From the NCBI GenBank assembly GCA_022823605.1, contig JAJEHS010000006.1, positions 345,001-409,000 on the forward strand: a stretch of DNA of 64,000 nucleotides, given 5' to 3'. A program made the position numbers and the translations under genes. The number at the start of each line of letters is the position of its first letter. The first letter of the stretch is position 1. The notes beneath the pieces were generated by a model that did no database searches, was not told the origin of the DNA, and saw only the letters and a program-made list of their open reading frames with translations. Origin of the DNA: Paracoccaceae bacterium (GTDB taxonomy: Bacteria > Pseudomonadota > Alphaproteobacteria > Rhodobacterales > Rhodobacteraceae). Below, piece by piece: positions 9,569 to 17,544 of this stretch.

Positions 9569-10546
9569 TTATTTTGATCTTTTCAAGATCTGCAAATAGC
9601 CCTTCAAATCCCTGGTTGGAGTAATCTGGGCCATAAACTTTTCAAAATACGAGTTTTCGAGGGCAAAGGATTCCTTGATGATCTGGATTTCATCGGTTTT
9701 GCACTCATGACCGAAATCTTCCACCGAAGCCAGGTCCTCAAGAAAATCAGTTGTACCCTTGGTGATTGCCTTAAAGTTGCAATCAGGATTCTCCCTTAGA
9801 TACACAGCAAATTCCTGGGCGGTTCTGGCTGTATCATAATTGTCCAATTCAAGGTAAAAATAAGCTATTCCGGCTTCAACGAATTTCGGGTCAAATCCCC
9901 ATTGGTGGACAAAATACTCAACAATTTTTTCAAATTCCAAATTGTTGATCATGCCATCGGTTTTGGCAACCTTGAGAGACAGGGTTGCCAAGAGGTCAAA
10001 AATGCCAACAGCCAAAATATCAAGCGGAGTGTTTAAATATTTGGGTATCGAAAGGATTCTATCGTCATTCAAGGATCTCAGATAACCCCGAAAAAGGTTC
10101 CATCCTACTCCTGATACCACTCCTGCAGCAATGATCACGACCAATGGTGTGGCTGCTGTACCAATACCCAACAATCCAAGTATGCCCGATGTACCAAAAA
10201 AACCTGCTGTTCCGAGTGTACTAGCCACTTTTGCTCCGACCAGTCCTACACCCGTACTATCCCAAACATCTTCCGAGAGATTTTTGATACGAAGCAGTGC
10301 GAAGGCTTTTTCGCCAATCTGGAGCTGGGATTTGAACCTCAATGAATCCCTGAGTGGTGATTCTATGTTCAGGTCTGCAAACTTTTGTTGCCATTCCTTC
10401 TGGTCATTGCTTTCAGCATTTTTAACCAATTCCGGATTTTCAGCCTTGGGTACCTGCTTCCTGTCCTTGCCGAAAAATGGAATGTTATTCCTGACACGAG
10501 CCTTCAGAGCGCCCAGTTTTTTCTTAGTCCTGTTATAAAATACCAA
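9569..10546 (-). CDS. TerB-like domain membrane-associated protein
   Basis: A 325-residue protein of unknown role. Residues 1-110 are charged. A glycine/alanine-rich hydrophobic stretch of about 50 residues (GLVGAKVASTLGTAGFFG onward) should span the membrane as one or two helices. The C-terminal 130 residues have the acidic helical look of TerB/DjlA-type domains (TDGMINNLEFEKI, then KTDEIQIIKESFA), often taken as metal or regulatory modules. The start is TTG 10546 with AAGGA eight bases upstream. It is convergent with dinB. The TerB assignment is by pattern and tentative. Confidence 0.5.
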   Translation of the reverse strand: MVFYNRTKKKLGALKARVRNNIPFFGKDRKQVPKAENPELVKNAESNDQKEWQQKFADLNIESPLRDSLRFKSQLQIGEKAFALLRIKNLSEDVWDSTGVGLVGAKVASTLGTAGFFGTSGILGLLGIGTAATPLVVIIAAGVVSGVGWNLFRGYLRSLNDDRILSIPKYLNTPLDILAVGIFDLLATLSLKVAKTDGMINNLEFEKIVEYFVHQWGFDPKFVEAGIAYFYLELDNYDTARTAQEFAVYLRENPDCNFKAITKGTTDFLEDLASVEDFGHECKTDEIQIIKESFALENSYFEKFMAQITPTRDLKGYLQILKRSK

Positions 10547-10681
10547 AGAAAATTTCCTTCAAACTTGACATAAAAATATATCTTTTCAAAAAATTAAAGA
10601 ACCATAAGGGAAAGAATTATTGAATGTTGAACCTCAAGCCCTTATATTCGCCAAGCCCATGAAATTAAATTTGATTTTGTT

Positions 10682-10756
<75 letters not shown>

Positions 10757-10785
10757 GATGGAACCTGTAACAAAAGAGAAAGAAA

Positions 10786-10911
10786 ATGAAGGTAAAAAAT
10801 TCACTTCGCTCCCTGAAAGCCCGGCACCAGCAATGCCGTGTGGTAAGAAGAAAGGGTCGGGTTTACGTGATCAACAAGCATCAGCGCAGGTTCAAGGCAC
10901 GCCAGGGCTGA
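10786..10911 (+). CDS. rpmJ: 50S ribosomal protein L36, YkgO-type
   Basis: A 41-residue basic protein that begins [20 protein letters not shown] and ends [13 protein letters not shown], which matches the alternative L36 of alphaproteobacteria almost residue for residue. It keeps a single cysteine (C17) and lacks the Cys3His zinc site of classic L36, so ribosome assembly here would not need zinc for this protein. It begins 29 bp after the tRNA-Val CCA and may share its transcript. The upstream AGAGAAAG is a weak SD sequence. Confidence 0.95.
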   Translation: MKVKNSLRSLKARHQQCRVVRRKGRVYVINKHQRRFKARQG

Positions 10912-10923
10912 TTTCCTTCAGGA

Positions 10924-12147
10924 TCAACCAAATTCCCGTTGATCATCAATCACTTTTCCATCGTTGGGCAAAGTTCCCTTCTCCACTATATCAATATCAA
11001 CCCTTAGACTCAGGATTTCCCTGAGCGATTGCTGAAACTTTTCAACCCGATTGCTTTCAGTTTCTAGCTGTACCAACAGCCGGTCAGATTCATTTTCCCT
11101 GCTTACAATGGCCCGGTATTTTGAAACTTCCGAATTTCGCTTTAGAAATTCCTCCATCTGCTCTGGTCTCACAAACATCCCCTTCACCTTGGTGGTCTGG
11201 TCGGCCCTCCCTTTCCAGCCCGATATCCTCAAGTTTGTTCTGCCACAGGCACTTTGGCCCTTCATCAGGGATGAAAGATCGCCAGTTGCGAATCTGATCA
11301 AGGGAAAATCGTCATTGAACACGGTAACCAGAACCTCACCGATTTCACCATCCTCAACGTTTATTCCTGAACCTGGCCGAACAATCTCGACGATTACATC
11401 CTCATCAACAACCAGGCCTTCGTCTGGTATCGTTTCATAGGCAATATTACCTGCTTCAGCCGTTGCATAAGTTTGTAAACAGTTAATTCCCCGATCATGA
11501 TATTCCCGTCTTAGTGATGGAAACAAGGGACCGCCACTGACCCCAGCCTTGGTCAATTTGGAAAGATCAATGCCCATTTCCTCGGCCTTGTCCAATATCA
11601 CCTTCAAATAATCAGGTGTGCCAGCATAAGCAGTAACACCGGCATTTTTGGCGATTTGAACCTGAAGTTCGGTATTACCTGTTCCAGCAGGCACAATAGT
11701 AACCCCCAGGGCTTTGGCCCCACTTTCGAAAATATGACCGGCAGGTGTCAAATGGTAGGAAAAACAATTCTGAACTATATCGGTTTTATCCAGCCCGCAG
11801 GCAAAAAGGAATCTGGCCACCCTCCACCAGTCATGCTTACTGCTTCCTGGTTCATATATTGGTCCCGGAGACTGAAAGATATAGTCAAAATCATTTTCAT
11901 TCCGGGTGATGAACCCCCCAAAGGGAAGGTTAGAGGCCTGGTATTCCTTGAGGTCTGATTTTCTCAATACGGGAAGTTTTTCCAAATCACCCGTCGACTT
12001 GATTTCATTCAAATCCAGATCTTTGTATAGTCCAGCATATCCCCTCGATTTGGCAGCAGCCGATTTGACTAAAGACGGCAATGCCCTGTTGTAATCGTTG
12101 GCCCGTTCATCGGGCGATCTTGTTTCCTTGCTATCGAAATGGGTCAA
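10924..12147 (-). CDS. Phenylacetate-CoA ligase family enzyme (PaaK-like)
   Basis: A 407-residue adenylate-forming ligase of the short PaaK type, which activates aryl or alkyl acids to CoA thioesters. Visible landmarks are the SSKHDWWR loop in place of the usual SSGTTG loop, the segment AGVSGGPLFPSLRREY, the adenine site TYATAEAGNIAYE and FPLIRFATGDLSS. TTG 12147 is the start, with GGAG five bases upstream and the preceding stop two bases away. It is the last gene of a leftward run with the ABC importer, so the imported compound may be its substrate. The altered P-loop means activity should not be assumed. Confidence 0.7.
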   Translation of the reverse strand: MTHFDSKETRSPDERANDYNRALPSLVKSAAAKSRGYAGLYKDLDLNEIKSTGDLEKLPVLRKSDLKEYQASNLPFGGFITRNENDFDYIFQSPGPIYEPGSSKHDWWRVARFLFACGLDKTDIVQNCFSYHLTPAGHIFESGAKALGVTIVPAGTGNTELQVQIAKNAGVTAYAGTPDYLKVILDKAEEMGIDLSKLTKAGVSGGPLFPSLRREYHDRGINCLQTYATAEAGNIAYETIPDEGLVVDEDVIVEIVRPGSGINVEDGEIGEVLVTVFNDDFPLIRFATGDLSSLMKGQSACGRTNLRISGWKGRADQTTKVKGMFVRPEQMEEFLKRNSEVSKYRAIVSRENESDRLLVQLETESNRVEKFQQSLREILSLRVDIDIVEKGTLPNDGKVIDDQREFG

Positions 12148-12149
12148 GC

Positions 12150-12446
12150 TTACTCCACTATCTCAATGATCTGTTTCCCCTTCTGGGGCAAACGCCTGAT
12201 TTCACCTCTTACCTCAAGTTCAAGCTTGACTGAGGTAACATGCCATCCAAGCGACCCCATATTGTTCAATTCCTCTTGAGAAAGACGCTTGCGAACAGTA
12301 TCAGTTAATTCGGCAAAAGGTACTTGGTTTTGCCGCAAGCAAGCAAGAATGGCCTTTCTTATGCAATCGAATTTCCATTTGGGTATTCTCGTTTCTCCCT
12401 TCTTTCCAGGGCTTGGTGTCCGGCAAGCGACACGATCATTAGACAT
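12150..12446 (-). CDS. Small conserved protein, DUF6958-like
   Basis: About 98 residues, basic, with a winged-helix-like pattern: RIPKWKFDCIRKAILACL, then a second helical segment, then GWHVTSVKLELEVRGEIRRL. It resembles small proteins often found beside CoA ligases and HAAT transporters. I do not know its function. ATG 12446 shares one base with the stop codon of the ATPase gene (TAATG), which implies translational coupling; a GTG four codons earlier is possible. Only two bases separate its stop from the start of the PaaK-like gene. Confidence 0.55.
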   Translation of the reverse strand: MSNDRVACRTPSPGKKGETRIPKWKFDCIRKAILACLRQNQVPFAELTDTVRKRLSQEELNNMGSLGWHVTSVKLELEVRGEIRRLPQKGKQIIEIVE

Positions 12447-13270
12447 TATCCCAACCACCTTTTCCTTCTTCGGTAGCTTCTGGTGTCACGAAATGATTTA
12501 CGGCCGGCTTCCGACATCCCCAGGTAAAATTCCTTGATGTCAGGGTTCTCCCGTAAATCCGTTGATGGACCATCCATCACAATTCGACCAGACTCCAGAA
12601 TGTAACCATAATTCGAATATTTTAATGCCATGTTGGTATTCTGCTCGGCCAGAAGAAAACTGACCTTCTCCTTTTGATTCAAATCCTTGACGATTTCAAA
12701 AATCTCTTCAACAAGTTGTGGTGCCAGACCCATTGATGGCTCATCCAGAAGGATGGTTTCAGGCTTGGACATCAAAGCTCTGCCAATGGCACACATCTGT
12801 TGCTCACCACCTGATGTGTATCCAGCCTGGGATTTTCTTCTTTCCTTCAGTTTGGGAAAGTATTCATAGACCTTTTCAAGGTCAAACCTGATATCAGAAT
12901 TCTTGTCCTTGCGGGTAAAGGCTCCTGTCAGCAAATTTTCCTCTATGGTAAGATGCTCGAAACAATGTCTGCCTTCCATGACCTGGATTACACCCCGTCG
13001 AACCAACTCGGCAGGAGTAAGATCCTGAACCAGGGCGCCCTGGTAGGTAATCGTACCCTTGGTTACCTCTCCCCGTTCAGATCGCAACAAGTTTGAAATA
13101 GCCTTGAGGGTAGTTGTTTTGCCAGCCCCGTTCCCTCCCAGTAGAGAAACAATTCCCTTTTCAGGCAATGACAGGCTCACCCCCTTCAAAACCAGAATAA
13201 CCCTGTTGTAAATTACCTCGATGTTATTCACGACGAGGAGGGCTTTATCTGATTTGTGCTCTTTATTCAT
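12446..13270 (-). CDS. HAAT-family ABC importer ATPase, LivF-type
   Basis: One of two cytosolic ATPases of a branched-chain-amino-acid-type importer. Walker A is GGNGAGKTT, the signature is TSGGEQQ, Walker B is ILLDEPSMGLAP, and the H-loop region LAEQNTNMAL is typical of LivF. The last 40 residues (RKSFRDTRSYRRRKRWLG) are an unusually basic tail. It follows the binding-protein gene after a hairpin, and its stop overlaps the next start. The solute is not determinable; flanking CoA ligases argue for an organic acid rather than leucine. Confidence 0.85.
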   Translation of the reverse strand: MNKEHKSDKALLVVNNIEVIYNRVILVLKGVSLSLPEKGIVSLLGGNGAGKTTTLKAISNLLRSERGEVTKGTITYQGALVQDLTPAELVRRGVIQVMEGRHCFEHLTIEENLLTGAFTRKDKNSDIRFDLEKVYEYFPKLKERRKSQAGYTSGGEQQMCAIGRALMSKPETILLDEPSMGLAPQLVEEIFEIVKDLNQKEKVSFLLAEQNTNMALKYSNYGYILESGRIVMDGPSTDLRENPDIKEFYLGMSEAGRKSFRDTRSYRRRKRWLG

Positions 13271-13295
13271 GTAGATTCAATTTCTTTGGGGGAAA

Positions 13296-13321
13296 TTGCC
13301 TGGGCCCAATGGCCCAGGCAA
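13296..13321 (-). terminator. Intercistronic hairpin after the binding-protein gene (importer 1)
   Basis: A perfect 11-bp GC-rich stem, TTGCCTGGGCC paired with GGCCCAGGCAA, with a four-base loop lies seven bases after the binding-protein stop and before the ATPase gene. On the minus strand only three T residues follow. It is more likely to act as a partial terminator or 3' mRNA stabiliser that raises binding-protein levels over ATPase levels. Confidence 0.7.
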
Positions 13322-13327
13322 ATTTGG

Positions 13328-14614
13328 TTAACACCTAGGTGTTATGTTGTTTTCCGCAGCATACTGGGTGGAATCCTCCATTATCAAGGGATCAATAACT
13401 TCCTTGTCTGAACTAATCAAACCGGTAATTATGTTCCATTCCTGAGCTTCGGCATCCCATTGCTGAACCATGGCCAAGCCATCACCGCCATGATTTTCAC
13501 AGGAAACCTCGAAAGGAGGTGCGAAACCAGGTAATCCCCATGAGGTCATTACTTCTTCGGTTACAGAAAGATTTTCCAGACCATCTCTCATCATGACGGG
13601 AGTAATATCCGAAACTCCATGCATTTCCTGGGCTGTTTTGATAGCCTCGGCGAGTAATGCAGAGTTGTAAACTGCCCTGTTGTAGAGAACACTACCTATG
13701 CTTGACCCATCTCCAGCGGCTAGACCCTTGTCGTAAACATATGTTTTCAGGTCATCGTAAAGAGGATAATCTGTTCCAACACCATGCAAGGCAAGCGCCT
13801 TGTAATTGTGCGCCCTTTCGCCGGCCGGGAGAACATCATTTTCTGATCCAGACCACCAGATGCCGATAAAATTCTCCATTGGGAAACGGATATTGGCTGC
13901 TTCCTGTATGGCAACGGAGTTCATGACACCCCAGCCCCACATCAACACGTAATCCATTCGTCCCCTTCTGATTTCCAGCCATTGGGACTTTTGTTCCAGA
14001 CCGGGATGATCGACCGGAATAAGGGTTAGCTCATAACCATACTTTTCAGAAAGTTTTTCCAAAGTCTTGATGGGTTCCTTGCCGTAAGCAGAATTATGAT
14101 AGACAAGGGCTATTTTCTTGCCGGAAATTTCGCCTCCATTTTCATCAAGAATATGGTTGATTGCTATGGAAGCACCATCCCAGTAATTGCCAGGGAAATT
14201 GAATATCCACTCGAAAATTGCCCCGTTTTTTGCCGAGGTTCGACCATAACCCATGGTATGCATTGGGATTTGATCAACTGCAACCTTTGGTATGAGCTGA
14301 TAGGTTATTCCAGTAGAAAGTGGTGCATAAACAAGAGAACCTTCCCCCTTGGTTGCTTCGTAACACTCTACACCCTTTTGAGTGTTGTAACCTGTTTCAC
14401 ATTCAATGATCTTTACCAGTTCACCCCCGATACCTCCATCACGTTCATTCAAGAGTGTAAAGTAATCCGCGAAACCATCTGCAGCAGGAATTCCGCTCGG
14501 AGAATATGGTCCTGTACGATAACTGAGCCAGGGTATCACCAAATCTGCCAAGGCAGGCGGCGCAACCAGCGATATGATGGTTGCCAAGCTAATTGCTAAT
14601 TTTCTTACCTTCAT
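13328..14614 (-). CDS. HAAT-family periplasmic solute-binding protein (LivK/UrtA-like)
   Basis: A 428-residue type I periplasmic binding protein. The signal peptide MKVRKLAISLATIISLVAPPALA should be cleaved before DLVIPW. The body has the two-lobed pattern of the family (YSPSGIPAADGFADYF, then KIALVYHNSAYGKEPIKTLE). ATG 14614 is preceded by GGAGG; a TTG four codons upstream lies inside that SD sequence and is not the start. It is the first cistron-like unit upstream of the ATPase in a leftward cluster. Ligand unknown. Confidence 0.85.
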   Translation of the reverse strand: MKVRKLAISLATIISLVAPPALADLVIPWLSYRTGPYSPSGIPAADGFADYFTLLNERDGGIGGELVKIIECETGYNTQKGVECYEATKGEGSLVYAPLSTGITYQLIPKVAVDQIPMHTMGYGRTSAKNGAIFEWIFNFPGNYWDGASIAINHILDENGGEISGKKIALVYHNSAYGKEPIKTLEKLSEKYGYELTLIPVDHPGLEQKSQWLEIRRGRMDYVLMWGWGVMNSVAIQEAANIRFPMENFIGIWWSGSENDVLPAGERAHNYKALALHGVGTDYPLYDDLKTYVYDKGLAAGDGSSIGSVLYNRAVYNSALLAEAIKTAQEMHGVSDITPVMMRDGLENLSVTEEVMTSWGLPGFAPPFEVSCENHGGDGLAMVQQWDAEAQEWNIITGLISSDKEVIDPLIMEDSTQYAAENNITPRC

Positions 14615-14657
14615 TTTTTCCTCCAAATTTAGGTATGTGTTAAAAATATCACCCCAA

Positions 14658-15734
14658 CTAATGCGGATAGGGCCAAAGCCTGAGCTTTTGCTTCAAAAGC
14701 CGCCAAAGTTGAGCCAATCCATGCGGTTCGAATATTAAAAATACTATAATTAGAAAACCAACTGAAATAAATTCTAGATGGGTTGCAAGTGCGGCATCCC
14801 ACTCCCACCAGCCAACAAGTATGTTCTTGAGCAAGACTGGAAACAAAACCATAAATGCAGCACCGATAAATGATCCCAGAATGGACCCCAATCCACCAAT
14901 TATAATCATGAACAAAACCAAAAAGGATTGGTTTATTCCAAATGCCTCCGTTGCATCAACGGCTCCTAGATAAACAGAAAAAAACAAGGCACCTGCAATT
15001 CCGATATAAAATGAGGAAATGGCAAATGCAGACAATTTGGCCTGCAGCAGATTGACGCCGATGATTTCAGCTGCAATGTCCATGTCCCTTGTTGCCCTCC
15101 ATTTTCGGCCAAGACTGCCCCTCGTCAGATTCCTGCAACCCCAAGCCAAGCCAAAGGCAAACAATAGGCAAATCATGTACTGGGCCCAGGGTTGAACATT
15201 TGGTCCAGTAACCAGAATACCGAAAACCGACCTTTCCGGTGTCGAGATTTGACCCGATGCGGAGTAATTATAGAACCAGGGAACCCTGTTGAACAACCAG
15301 ACCAGGAAAAACTGGGAGGCCAGCGTAGCAACAGCAAGGTAAAACCCCTTGATCCTCAAGGACGGGATGCCAAACAAAATACCAACCCCCGCAGTAATCA
15401 AGCCTGAAAGAATGATACAGAATATGATGTTCAGATCTGGAAAACTGGTCATCAACTTGTAACAGGAATATGCTCCAACAGCCATGAAACCACCGGTTCC
15501 CAGCGAAATCTGTCCACAATACCCGGTCAGAATATTCAAGCCAAGCGATGCAATTGCCCATACCAAAAAGGGTACCAAAACAGCACTTGCCCAGTAATCA
15601 TTGATCATTAGCGGAATAATGACAAAAGCTATGAAGAGGACAAAATAGTATCCGTATTTGTCCAGTCCGATACCGAAAGATTCACTGTCCTGAGGATAGG
15701 ATGTCTTGAATTCGCCTACTTCACGATAAAACAC
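14658..15734 (-). CDS. HAAT-family ABC permease, LivM-type
   Basis: A 358-residue inner-membrane permease with about nine or ten hydrophobic segments. It has the conserved NILTGYCGQISLGTGGFMAVGAY start motif and the coupling segment EIIGVNLLQAKLSAFAISS. A soluble N-terminal leader of about 25 residues precedes the first helix. The start is GTG 15734, two bases after the LivH stop, so translation is probably coupled. Confidence 0.85.
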   Translation of the reverse strand: MFYREVGEFKTSYPQDSESFGIGLDKYGYYFVLFIAFVIIPLMINDYWASAVLVPFLVWAIASLGLNILTGYCGQISLGTGGFMAVGAYSCYKLMTSFPDLNIIFCIILSGLITAGVGILFGIPSLRIKGFYLAVATLASQFFLVWLFNRVPWFYNYSASGQISTPERSVFGILVTGPNVQPWAQYMICLLFAFGLAWGCRNLTRGSLGRKWRATRDMDIAAEIIGVNLLQAKLSAFAISSFYIGIAGALFFSVYLGAVDATEAFGINQSFLVLFMIIIGGLGSILGSFIGAAFMVLFPVLLKNILVGWWEWDAALATHLEFISVGFLIIVFLIFEPHGLAQLWRLLKQKLRLWPYPH

Positions 15735-15736
15735 GG

Positions 15737-16720
15737 TCAGACCCTCTCAATGATCTTTTCTCCAAACAAACCTTGAGGTCTGAACAGGAGAAACACCAGT
15801 GCAACGACATAGGCAAACCAGTTTTCTGTCGCGCCACCAATCATGGGACCAACCATGAAATCAAATAACTTTTCACCAACACCAATCAACAAACCTCCTA
15901 CTATCGCACCCGGAATGGAGGTTAGGCCACCAAGCATGAGGACCGGTAATGCCTTTAGCGCCACAAGTGAAAGGGAAAACTGGACACCGGATTTTGATCC
16001 CCAGAAAATTCCGGCTATGAGTGCTACCAGACCGGCAATACTCCAGACAATTACCCAAATCCGACGGAGGGAAATACCGACCGACAGGGCCGCCTGGTGA
16101 TCATCAGCTACCGCGCGCAGCGCCCTACCCGTCTTGGAGAATTGTGAGAATATGGTCAGTCCGATTACCAGCAATGCTGCTACAATTGAAGCCGTAATGT
16201 CTAACCGATCAATAAAAAATCCGTAGCCAAACCAATCATATGTTGTTTGTTCCACGGTATCTGAAATCCCCATTGGAATTCCGATGTCCAGTTTTTTGAG
16301 ATCAGCTCCCCACATCAGGTCTCCGAAACCTTCCAGAAAATAGGCCAACCCGATTGTAGCCATAAAAAGTATTACCGGATTTTGATTGACCAAATGCTTG
16401 AGGATCAGTTTTTCCACCAACCAAGCGAGTAGGAGCATGGTTAACAGAGTTAGCAATAGTGCCAGGAAGGTTGGCATATTCCAGCCGAACCCGTGAATCG
16501 AAGTTCCAAGCAGGTTATTTATCAAATGCTGGAATGGAACAATTCCCTGCTGCAAGCCAACCAGTGTAAGGGCGGCAAACAAAACCATTACTCCCTGAGC
16601 ATAATTAAAGACACCTGAAGCCTTGAATATAAGGACAAAGCCCAATGCAACAAGAGCATACAAAATTCCTGTCATGAACCCGTTAAGGGAAACTTCCAGA
16701 GCAAAAAGTAGGGTTTGCAT
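15737..16720 (-). CDS. HAAT-family ABC permease, LivH-type
   Basis: A 327-residue permease, eight or so membrane segments. The N-terminal SLNGFMTGILYALVALGF and FNYAQGVM motifs and the loop RAVADDHQAALSVGISLRRIW are diagnostic of LivH. It pairs with the adjacent LivM-type protein to form the translocation channel. Confidence 0.85.
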   Translation of the reverse strand: MQTLLFALEVSLNGFMTGILYALVALGFVLIFKASGVFNYAQGVMVLFAALTLVGLQQGIVPFQHLINNLLGTSIHGFGWNMPTFLALLLTLLTMLLLAWLVEKLILKHLVNQNPVILFMATIGLAYFLEGFGDLMWGADLKKLDIGIPMGISDTVEQTTYDWFGYGFFIDRLDITASIVAALLVIGLTIFSQFSKTGRALRAVADDHQAALSVGISLRRIWVIVWSIAGLVALIAGIFWGSKSGVQFSLSLVALKALPVLMLGGLTSIPGAIVGGLLIGVGEKLFDFMVGPMIGGATENWFAYVVALVFLLFRPQGLFGEKIIERV

Positions 16721-16734
16721 ACTAATTCCTAAAG

Positions 16735-17529
16735 CTAATGAGATACACCCAAATAGGCATCTATTACATTTTGATCATTGCGTACTTCATCCGGCTGGCC
16801 ATCAGCTATTTTCTCTCCATGATCAATGACAACCACCCTGTCTGCCAAATCCATGACCACACCCATATCATGCTCGATGAGGGCAATCGTTGTTCCCAAT
16901 TCCTCATTTACATCTAGTATAAACCGGCACATATCCTCTTTTTCTTCATTATTCATGCCAGCCATTGGCTCATCCAACAATAGTAGCATGGGTTCTGCCG
17001 CCAGGGCCCGGCCCAGTTCAACGCGCTTTTGCAATCCATAGGGCAACATGCCAACCGGTGTTTTCCTGATTGCCGGAATTTCAAGGAAATCAATGATCTT
17101 CTCGACAATCAACCTGTTTTCGGTTTCTTCCCGTTCGGCTTTTCCCCACCAGGCCAACTGCGAAAGCAACCCGGATTTCATGTATATCATGCGCCCGGTC
17201 ATCATGTTGTCAAGTACTGTCATGCCTTCGAACAAGGCAATATTCTGAAAGGTTCTGGCAATCCTTTGATAAGCAATCTGGTGAGGTTTCAATCTGGGTC
17301 GGAGTTTTCCCTCAAACCAGATTTCTCCTTCCTGGGGAGTATAAAAACCGTTGATCACATTCAACATGGAGGATTTTCCTGCTCCGTTGGGACCAATTAT
17401 CGCTCTGATCTCACCCCGCTGGATATTGAAGGAAACATCAGATAAAGCCTTTACTCCCCCAAATCTGAGCGTGACATTGACAATGTCCATCAAGATGTCA
17501 TTCTTGTTGGTCGTTTCGGTTTGACCCAT
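16735..17529 (-). CDS. HAAT-family ABC importer ATPase, LivG-type
   Basis: A 264-residue ATPase. Walker A is IGPNGAGKSS and Walker B LLLDEPMAGMN. The signature is degenerate (PYGLQKRVELG instead of LSGGQ), as often seen in LivG. The C-terminal AYLGVSH is typical. It lies 14 bp before livH and 15 bp after the acyl-CoA ligase gene, so all are probably one transcript. Confidence 0.85.
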   Translation of the reverse strand: MGQTETTNKNDILMDIVNVTLRFGGVKALSDVSFNIQRGEIRAIIGPNGAGKSSMLNVINGFYTPQEGEIWFEGKLRPRLKPHQIAYQRIARTFQNIALFEGMTVLDNMMTGRMIYMKSGLLSQLAWWGKAEREETENRLIVEKIIDFLEIPAIRKTPVGMLPYGLQKRVELGRALAAEPMLLLLDEPMAGMNNEEKEDMCRFILDVNEELGTTIALIEHDMGVVMDLADRVVVIDHGEKIADGQPDEVRNDQNVIDAYLGVSH

Positions 17530-17544
17530 CGGATTTAATTACCC

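Noticed and set aside
10758..11024. An 88-codon frame starting at the tRNA 3' end
   Set aside because: It is out of frame with, and fully explained by, rpmJ at 10786-10911 and the end of the PaaK-like gene on the other strand.
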